Source of the DNA: Nitratifractor sp.
GTDB lineage: Bacteria; Campylobacterota; Campylobacteria; Campylobacterales; Sulfurovaceae
Assembly (NCBI GenBank): GCA_015490055.1
Contig: WFYP01000302.1
Coordinates: 1-6,664 of the forward strand
DNA: 6,664 nucleotides
Reading direction: 5' to 3'
Program-made: the position numbers and the translations under genes
Notes under the pieces: generated by a model
Database searches by the model: none
What the model saw: only the letters and a program-made list of their open reading frames with translations
Told to the model about the DNA's origin: nothing
In this document: piece after piece, positions 1 through 5,134 of the stretch
Layout: each line of letters opens with the position of its first letter
Numbering within the stretch: the first letter of the stretch is position 1

Positions 1-334
1 TGAACAATTAGTTTATAATAAATTTATAGCAAATGAAGCACATAAAAGGGGATTAAGCGTTGGACTTAAAAATGATTTAGAGCAGATTTCTAAACTTGAA
101 CCATTCTATGATTTTAGTCTAAATGAACAGTGTTATGAGAATAATGAGTGTGATAAACTACAACCATTTATTGATTCAAACAAGCCAGTTTTAAATGCTG
201 AATATGCTCAAAGTTATGTAGATAATAACAATAGTGAAAGAGATATTATATGTATTGATAGTAGAGAGAGGAAATTTCAAACTTTAATTTTACCTTTAGA
301 TTTAGATGATACTTTTAGATATAGTTGCAATTAA
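1..334 (+). CDS. C-terminal part of a GH114 family glycoside hydrolase (endo-alpha-1,4-polygalactosaminidase-like), 5' end outside window
   Basis: The reading frame starting at base 2 is open from the window edge and ends with TAA at 332-334, giving 110 residues with no start codon in view. The text matches the C-terminal half of the GH114 barrel (formerly DUF297, TM1410-like): NEAHKRGLSVGLKND (residues 11-25), DFSLNEQC (37-44), an EC at 49-50, then PFI followed by KPVLNAEY (55-68). It closes with the family's Cys-containing end. Characterised members hydrolyse alpha-1,4-galactosamine polymers, and the N-terminal domain of PelA in Pel polysaccharide loci is related. The acidic residues of KND and NEQC are strongly conserved in the family; I infer, but cannot prove, that one takes part in catalysis. 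The N-terminal half, and any signal peptide, lies upstream. The precise substrate is unknown. The next gene follows on the same strand after 98 bases. The family call is firm. Confidence 0.88.
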   Translation, partial: EQLVYNKFIANEAHKRGLSVGLKNDLEQISKLEPFYDFSLNEQCYENNECDKLQPFIDSNKPVLNAEYAQSYVDNNNSERDIICIDSRERKFQTLILPLDLDDTFRYSCN

Positions 335-350
335 TCATAGAATTTATGTT

Positions 351-356
351 TATAAT
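351..356 (+). promoter_or_regulatory. Possible -10 box upstream of the M16 protease gene
   Basis: A perfect TATAAT lies 77 bases before the chosen ATG at 433, within the AT-rich gap after the GH114 stop. No convincing -35 hexamer stands 16-18 bases upstream (CAATTA at 328-333). Campylobacterota housekeeping promoters often lack a conserved -35, so this does not exclude it. Transcription from about 363 would leave out the in-frame ATG at 346, which fits the start at 433. In such AT-rich DNA the hexamer could easily occur by chance. Confidence 0.25.
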
Positions 357-419
357 TTTTTATTTAATCTTATTAACAGTTGGTTTATTAATTTTAAGTA
401 TATTTCTAAATAAACTTTT

Positions 420-426
420 AAAAAGG
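420..426 (+). promoter_or_regulatory. Ribosome binding site that decides the M16 protease start
   Basis: AAAAAGG is followed by six bases (CTTTTT) and then ATG at 433. Neither of the two earlier in-frame start candidates, TTG at 325 and ATG at 346, has a comparable purine-rich site at the right distance. The ATG at 433 also opens directly into a well-formed signal peptide, which supports this start. Confidence 0.6.
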
Positions 427-432
427 CTTTTT

Positions 433-3213
433 ATGAAAAAACTTCTAGTTCTATTCTTTCTCCTTCCATATCTTCTTTTTGCTAAAATGGCAATGACATC
501 TGAACTTCTTCCAAAAGAGAAGAGTGTTATTGAGGGAGAACTATCTAACGGCTTTAAATATACTATTATGCATAACAAAAAGCCCAAGCATAGAGCAGAG
601 TTACGTCTGTTGGTTAAGGTGGGTTCTCTTGAAGAGAATCAGAGTGAACTTGGAATTGCTCACTTTGTAGAACACATGGCATTTAATGGTTCAACACACT
701 TTAAAAAAAATGATTTAATTGACTACTTAGAGTCGATAGGAGTTGAGTTTGGAGGTGACCTAAATGCAAATACAAGTTATGAACGAACTATCTATATGTT
801 AACTGTTCCTTTAGAAAAAGATAACCTAGAGAGAAGTTTTACAGTATTTTCTGATTGGGCAGTGGGAATAACTTTTAATAAAAAAGAGTTTAACAAAGAG
901 AGAGGGGTCATACTAGAAGAGGCACGGCTTCGTGATAATGTTGGAGAGCGTATATTTAAACAAGTAGAGCCTCTTATATTTAAAAATAGCCCCTATTTTC
1001 ATAAAGAGGCAATTGGTAAAAAAGAGATAATTAGACATATTCCTGTAGATGATGTAAAAGCTTTTTATAAATGTTGGTACAGTCCTGAACTTATGCACTT
1101 TATAGCTGTAGGAGATTTTAACACTACTAAAGTAGAGGAGATGATAAAAAAGACTTTTGGTAGTCTAAAGAGAACTTCACACCCAAAACGGGTGGCAAGG
1201 GTTATTCCAGAGAATAATGTAACACGAATTAAGACTGTATGGGATAAAGAGATAACCTCTAACAGTTTAGATGTTTACTATCTTGACCATTTAGATCCAA
1301 CTTTAACTAAAAGCGACTTTAGAAAAGAGCTTGTAGACAATATGATGACTAAGCTTTTTGCTATAAAAGCTAAAGAGCAGATAGAAAAAGCAAATCCAAA
1401 GGCGACTATTATTAACTTTGGTTCAACCTCTTTTAGTAAAGATAGAGGTGCTTACGCCTTTTCAGCCTCTTATAAAGATGGAGATGCACTACCAGCACTT
1501 AAAGAGCTTTATGCATTAATCTTTAGTTTCCAAAAATATGGTTTCTCTAAAAATGATTTAGCCCAAGTCAAAGCTGAGATGTTAGCTTCTAATGAGAAGT
1601 CTTATGCTCGTGTGCATGACCAAACATCAGGCTCTTTAAGTGGTGATTTACTCTACTATGCACGAAATAAAGACCAAACTTTTGTAGATTATGATGTTGA
1701 GTATAAGCTTAAAAAAGAGATGATAAAAGATATAAAAATAGAAGAGATAAATGCTCTTTTTAGAAAATTTCTTAACTTTAAAGACAGGGTGATAATTTTT
1801 CAAAACTCTACAGGAAAAAGCTACTCAAATAGAGAGGTACTTGAAACTATTGAGGAGGCAAAAGAGCATCTAAGTGATGTGAGCAGAACTAAAAAGTTAC
1901 CAAGTGATTTAAAGGTAGATGAGTTAAATTCTAAAAAGATTGTTAGTGAGCATTATTATAAAAAGACAGATATTCATGAGTTTACTTTAGAGAATGGCTT
2001 GAAGTTAGCCTTTAAAAAGAGTGATTTTACAAAAGATAGAGTACGTCTAAAAGGTTTTAGTTATGGAGGTGAGTCACTCTATGAAGCAGATAAACTCTTA
2101 GAGCTAAGAAATACAACTGGTTTTGTGACTAACTCAGGAGTTGCTAACTACTCTATGCTTGAATTAAATAGGATTTTGAGTGATAAGAGTATCAATCTTG
2201 GGTTTGGAATTCATCTACGAACAGAGAGTATTCTAGGGTATGCTAACAGAAAAGATATAGAGAGCATGTTTGCACTACTCTATTTACAGATAACACAACC
2301 TAAAATAGACAAAAGAGTGACCAATAACATTAAAAATATTTTAAAAATCAATGCAACAAAAGCACTAAATGACCCAGAGACCAAATTTTTTAGAGAGGTT
2401 AAAAAGTTCTATCGTAAAAACAATAAACGTATAGTTTTTGAGACCAATGAGAGTATAGAGAAGTATAATGAAGAGGAGATGTTAGAGATATTTAAAGATA
2501 GATTCTCTGATTTTAACAACTTTGTAGTTATGGTTGTTGGGGATATCTCTTATGATGAGGTTAAAGCTTTAGCTCAAAAATATTTAGCAAATTTACCTAC
2601 TAAAAAGAGAGATGAAAAGTTTATAAAACGAGAGATACCTCACCTAAAAGGAGAAGTAGAGTTTAGTAGAAACTACAATAATGAAAATAGAACGCGAGTT
2701 GTCCTACAGTATGAGAGTAAAGTACCATATAGTACACGAAGAAAATTTGTAGCACAAGCATTACACAAGATACTTAACACTCGTCTACGTAAGCTAATTC
2801 GTGAAGATAAATCAGGAGTCTACGGTATAGGAGCTTCCATAGGATTAGATGTCTTAGAGGTTAAATCTCATGCTGTTATCTCATTTGCTTGTGACCCTAA
2901 ACGAAAAGAGGAGCTTATTAAGATGGCAGAAGGTGTTGTAGAGAATATTAAAACAGAACCAATCACCAAAGAGGAGCTAGATGTCTATAAAAAAGCTTAC
3001 GAAACAGCACATGAGACCAACTTACGTCAAAATGGTTACTGGTCAGATATAATGGAGATGCATTATAAACATGGTGATGCTTTTGAGCGAGTCTATAGTG
3101 ATGAGGCATTAGTCAAAAGCATAACAGCTAAAGATGTACAAGAGTTAGCTCAAAAAATATTTGATAAAGATAGAATAAAGATAGAGTTGAATCCTAAGAA
3201 AAAAGAGGATTAG
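433..3213 (+). CDS. Exported zinc metalloprotease, M16 family (pitrilysin/PqqL-like)
   Basis: This 926-residue protein should cleave peptides or small proteins in the periplasm. It begins MKKLLVLFFLLPYLLFA, a Sec-type signal peptide with no lipobox cysteine. The first M16 domain (about residues 30-180) holds the inverted zinc motif HFVEH at 77-81, with the usual third ligand in ERGVILEE (about 156-163). An M16_C domain follows. A second, degenerate M16 half starts near 514 (HEFTLENGLK) and lacks HxxEH. A last M16_C domain spans about 675-860, with MVVGDI and the conserved Arg/Tyr pair in LIREDKSGVYG (about 788-798). This two-halves-in-one-chain layout and the length match PqqL-type proteins of about 930 residues; FusC and PqqL have been linked to processing of imported ferredoxin, but no TonB receptor is visible here to suggest that role. 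The frame stays open upstream to a TTG at 325; I chose 433 for its ribosome site and signal peptide. The gene is intact. The substrate is unknown. Confidence 0.93.
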   Translation: MKKLLVLFFLLPYLLFAKMAMTSELLPKEKSVIEGELSNGFKYTIMHNKKPKHRAELRLLVKVGSLEENQSELGIAHFVEHMAFNGSTHFKKNDLIDYLESIGVEFGGDLNANTSYERTIYMLTVPLEKDNLERSFTVFSDWAVGITFNKKEFNKERGVILEEARLRDNVGERIFKQVEPLIFKNSPYFHKEAIGKKEIIRHIPVDDVKAFYKCWYSPELMHFIAVGDFNTTKVEEMIKKTFGSLKRTSHPKRVARVIPENNVTRIKTVWDKEITSNSLDVYYLDHLDPTLTKSDFRKELVDNMMTKLFAIKAKEQIEKANPKATIINFGSTSFSKDRGAYAFSASYKDGDALPALKELYALIFSFQKYGFSKNDLAQVKAEMLASNEKSYARVHDQTSGSLSGDLLYYARNKDQTFVDYDVEYKLKKEMIKDIKIEEINALFRKFLNFKDRVIIFQNSTGKSYSNREVLETIEEAKEHLSDVSRTKKLPSDLKVDELNSKKIVSEHYYKKTDIHEFTLENGLKLAFKKSDFTKDRVRLKGFSYGGESLYEADKLLELRNTTGFVTNSGVANYSMLELNRILSDKSINLGFGIHLRTESILGYANRKDIESMFALLYLQITQPKIDKRVTNNIKNILKINATKALNDPETKFFREVKKFYRKNNKRIVFETNESIEKYNEEEMLEIFKDRFSDFNNFVVMVVGDISYDEVKALAQKYLANLPTKKRDEKFIKREIPHLKGEVEFSRNYNNENRTRVVLQYESKVPYSTRRKFVAQALHKILNTRLRKLIREDKSGVYGIGASIGLDVLEVKSHAVISFACDPKRKEELIKMAEGVVENIKTEPITKEELDVYKKAYETAHETNLRQNGYWSDIMEMHYKHGDAFERVYSDEALVKSITAKDVQELAQKIFDKDRIKIELNPKKKED

Positions 3214-3230
3214 AGTGGTTAAATCCACTC
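3213..3230. terminator. Short hairpin across the convergent gene ends, possible bidirectional terminator
   Basis: GAGTGG (3213-3218) and CCACTC (3225-3230) form a perfect six-base-pair stem around the six-base loop TTAAAT. The hairpin touches the last base of the protease stop codon and includes the stop codon and last two sense codons (Trp, Ile) of the opposite gene. It is placed where a shared terminator is expected, but neither strand shows a T-run straight after the stem, so it is not a classical intrinsic terminator. It may instead be a barrier to 3' exonucleases, or chance. Confidence 0.35.
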
Positions 3231-4880
3231 ACAGTAGACCATCTCCCACCCCTTAAAGACAACAATAACCCCTCTCTCTAACCACCCTTGTGGGTTATAC
3301 TGTTCAAGCTGTTCTTTAGCCTGTTTGATTTGTTTATTTAACTCTTCTTGGCTAAATTTACTTTTGGGAATATATTTTAGCTCTATTAACCCCTCTATAA
3401 TCTCATCTTCTATATTTGGAGCTTTTTTTAGATAAATATCTACAAAACCTTTATTTCTCTCTTGCTCTGTAAGGACTCCATAGTAAGGGCTTAATCCTAA
3501 ATAGGCTGTAAAAAATCCTTTAACAAAGCTCTCACCACTAATATAGTCTCTTACTTTTGAACGCTCTTTTATCTCATTGGCTAAGTAGTGAAAAACATTA
3601 AGTGAACCATCATAAGCAAACTCATTAATGGTATCTTTAAAGGCACTAAGGTCAATATCAAATATCTCACTCTCTTCAAGTGCTTGTTGAATATACTCTG
3701 CCATAATCCGTTGAATGGTTTGGTTTGGAATTTTAAAATAGAGTCGTCCTCTATAGTATTTATCTATTGTAATTAATCCTAAATAGTAGAGCAAAGAGAT
3801 AAAGTTATTACTTTTTCTAAGCTCAAAAGCAGAGAAGCTATCTTTTAACTCTAAGGCTGTTATATACCCTTTTCCAAATAGCTCTTGAAGTATTGAGAAG
3901 TTTCCATTTAATTTTTGATTAGTATAGACTAGATAACGCAGTTTACTATAGTCTGTTCTAACATTTAAATCAACCATATTTCTTGGTGGTTCTCCTGTTA
4001 AAATTAGACTCTTTACATAGTATAAAATCATATCTGTATTGTAAATAGTATCTTTTATTCTCTCATTAAATCTATAGTGATTATACCAATCATCTATATT
4101 GAGTGAGTTACTCTTTTCTAATGAGTAGTGTTCTAAGAGTTGAGTTAACTCCTCTTTTGTAACTCCCACAGCATCATTAAAGGAGTAATCATTAGTTATA
4201 TTTGTTCCAATATTACTTCCACTTGTCACATCATACATAGCTAATGGGCTAACTCCTGTAATAAACATCTTTTTTATAGAAGAGGCGTTATCGCTTGTTC
4301 CTGCTTTTAGGAGTTTAAAGAACTCTTTGTAAATCGCTTCACTTTTACTACTTACTAACTTTTTATAGTCTGTTTGATTGTGCATTAATAAGTTATTTAT
4401 AAAGTTATCATACTCATCTATCATAACATAGATTGGAATATTTAACTCTTTACAACCATCAAATATAGTTTTTAGATTTTTATGAGCTGATAGTGTTGGG
4501 TCTATGGTAATATTAAGTCTGTATTTATTAATAAAAAATTGCATATCACTATTACAGATAAAACTAAAGTTATCATCAATATCCCCTTTAGTACTTACAG
4601 AACTAAAGTCAAACTTTAAAATATGGTAATTATTTTTTTCTCTAGTAGGGTTTTGATAGATATAGCAGTCATGAAAAACAGCCTCAAACTCATCTTTATA
4701 AAAAATATCATAATAAAATGCCAACATATTTAAAAAGAGAGATTTTCCAAATCGTCGTGGGCGAATTAAAAATATAAAAGGGGGTTGCTCTTCTATTTTT
4801 GGTATAAAATGGGTTTTGTCTATATAATAATACTTTTCTAATTTAACGCGTCTAAAGTCGCTTATTCCATAAGGGAGCAT
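3219..4880 (-). CDS. AAA-ATPase-like protein with C-terminal PD-(D/E)XK nuclease-like domain
   Basis: This complete 553-residue protein belongs to the family pairing an AAA-ATPase_like domain (PF09820 type) with a PDDEXK_9 domain (PF08011 type). The opening LPYGISDFRRVKLEKYYYID is the family signature. The Walker A is the variant RPRRFGKSL (40-48), lacking the first glycine as is usual here. Walker B is YVMIDEYD (151-158), and FITGVSP (206-212) fits the sensor strand. In the C-terminal domain GFVDIYL carries D481 and IELK carries E500 and K502, so the nuclease-type core (D, then ExK) looks intact. A Lys/Glu-rich helix follows at about 508-528. The start has a strong AAGGAG six bases upstream and a good promoter. 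The family is often multicopy in Bacteroidota and Campylobacterota, and its biological role is not settled; defence, mobile-element origin and DNA repair are all possible. No transmembrane segment is visible. The stop lies five bases from the convergent protease stop. Confidence 0.9.
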   Translation of the reverse strand: MLPYGISDFRRVKLEKYYYIDKTHFIPKIEEQPPFIFLIRPRRFGKSLFLNMLAFYYDIFYKDEFEAVFHDCYIYQNPTREKNNYHILKFDFSSVSTKGDIDDNFSFICNSDMQFFINKYRLNITIDPTLSAHKNLKTIFDGCKELNIPIYVMIDEYDNFINNLLMHNQTDYKKLVSSKSEAIYKEFFKLLKAGTSDNASSIKKMFITGVSPLAMYDVTSGSNIGTNITNDYSFNDAVGVTKEELTQLLEHYSLEKSNSLNIDDWYNHYRFNERIKDTIYNTDMILYYVKSLILTGEPPRNMVDLNVRTDYSKLRYLVYTNQKLNGNFSILQELFGKGYITALELKDSFSAFELRKSNNFISLLYYLGLITIDKYYRGRLYFKIPNQTIQRIMAEYIQQALEESEIFDIDLSAFKDTINEFAYDGSLNVFHYLANEIKERSKVRDYISGESFVKGFFTAYLGLSPYYGVLTEQERNKGFVDIYLKKAPNIEDEIIEGLIELKYIPKSKFSQEELNKQIKQAKEQLEQYNPQGWLERGVIVVFKGWEMVYCEWI

Positions 4881-4886
4881 AAGTTT

Positions 4887-4892
4887 CTCCTT
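4887..4892 (-). promoter_or_regulatory. Strong Shine-Dalgarno site of the ATPase-nuclease gene
   Basis: On the minus strand AAGGAG stands six bases before the ATG at 4880 and is preceded by further A residues. It is the best ribosome site in the window and fixes the start so that the family signature LPYGISDF begins at residue 2. Confidence 0.8.
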
Positions 4893-4901
4893 TTTTAGGT
4901 G

Positions 4902-4930
4902 ATTATACTCTATTGCACTTAAGAACTCAA
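4902..4930 (-). promoter_or_regulatory. Probable sigma-70 promoter of the ATPase-nuclease gene
   Basis: The minus strand reads TTGAGT (4930-4925), a 17-base spacer, then a perfect TATAAT (4907-4902). Transcription would begin near 4895, giving a leader of about 15 bases that just contains the AAGGAG site. The -35 box and part of the spacer lie inside the last codons of the upstream 71-codon gene. The ATPase-nuclease gene may therefore be expressed on its own as well as by read-through. No operator or riboswitch fits into so short a leader. Confidence 0.6.
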
Positions 4931-5134
4931 ATACTCCCCCAAAAACGAGTCAAACCCATCATCAATTTTAAGCCTAAAATCTTCAGACTCTTTTTTATGA
5001 ATGGCATTTAAAAGTTTTAAAACCTCCTCTTTAGGAAGCTCCTCTTTACTCATAATTCCAAATAGAAGTACATCTCTATGGTGTAAGTTAAGCTCTTTGG
5101 CAATATTATAGCTTAGTTCGATTATAGTAACCAT
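4919..5134 (-). CDS. Small hypothetical protein, 71 residues
   Basis: I do not recognise this protein. It is small, acidic and probably soluble and mostly helical, with no signal peptide, membrane segment or cysteine pair. A central charged stretch (about residues 28-50) reads MSKEELPKEEVLKLLNAIHK, suggesting one or two amphipathic helices, and it ends near GFDSFLGEYL. Its codon use (frequent AAA GAG GAG CTT runs) matches the ATPase-nuclease and protease genes, which supports it being real. Its ATG lies inside the upstream large gene, overlapping that gene's end by 29 bases in another frame. The upstream ribosome site is weak (AGAGAAAG), so translation may be coupled to the gene before it. 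Alternatively, one frameshift would make it a C-terminal extension of the large protein. It ends 38 bases before the ATPase-nuclease start and carries that gene's -35 box. Confidence 0.6.
   Translation of the reverse strand: MVTIIELSYNIAKELNLHHRDVLLFGIMSKEELPKEEVLKLLNAIHKKESEDFRLKIDDGFDSFLGEYLSS

Noticed and set aside
399..404. TATATT as a second -10 box before the protease gene
   Set aside because: No -35 at a suitable distance, and it would leave a leader of only about 22 bases in very AT-rich DNA where such hexamers are common.
325..432. TTG at 325 or ATG at 346 as the protease start
   Set aside because: TTG at 325 lies inside the GH114 gene and has no ribosome site; ATG at 346 is also poorly preceded. 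The ATG at 433 has AAAAAGG at six bases and starts a normal signal peptide.
360..587. 75-codon open frame on the minus strand
   Set aside because: It lies antisense to the protease signal peptide and the first part of the protease; its sequence is the reverse of a clearly coding region and shows no family pattern.
913..1098. 61-codon open frame on the minus strand
   Set aside because: It is fully antisense to the first M16 domain, which is well conserved, and has no ribosome site or recognisable content.
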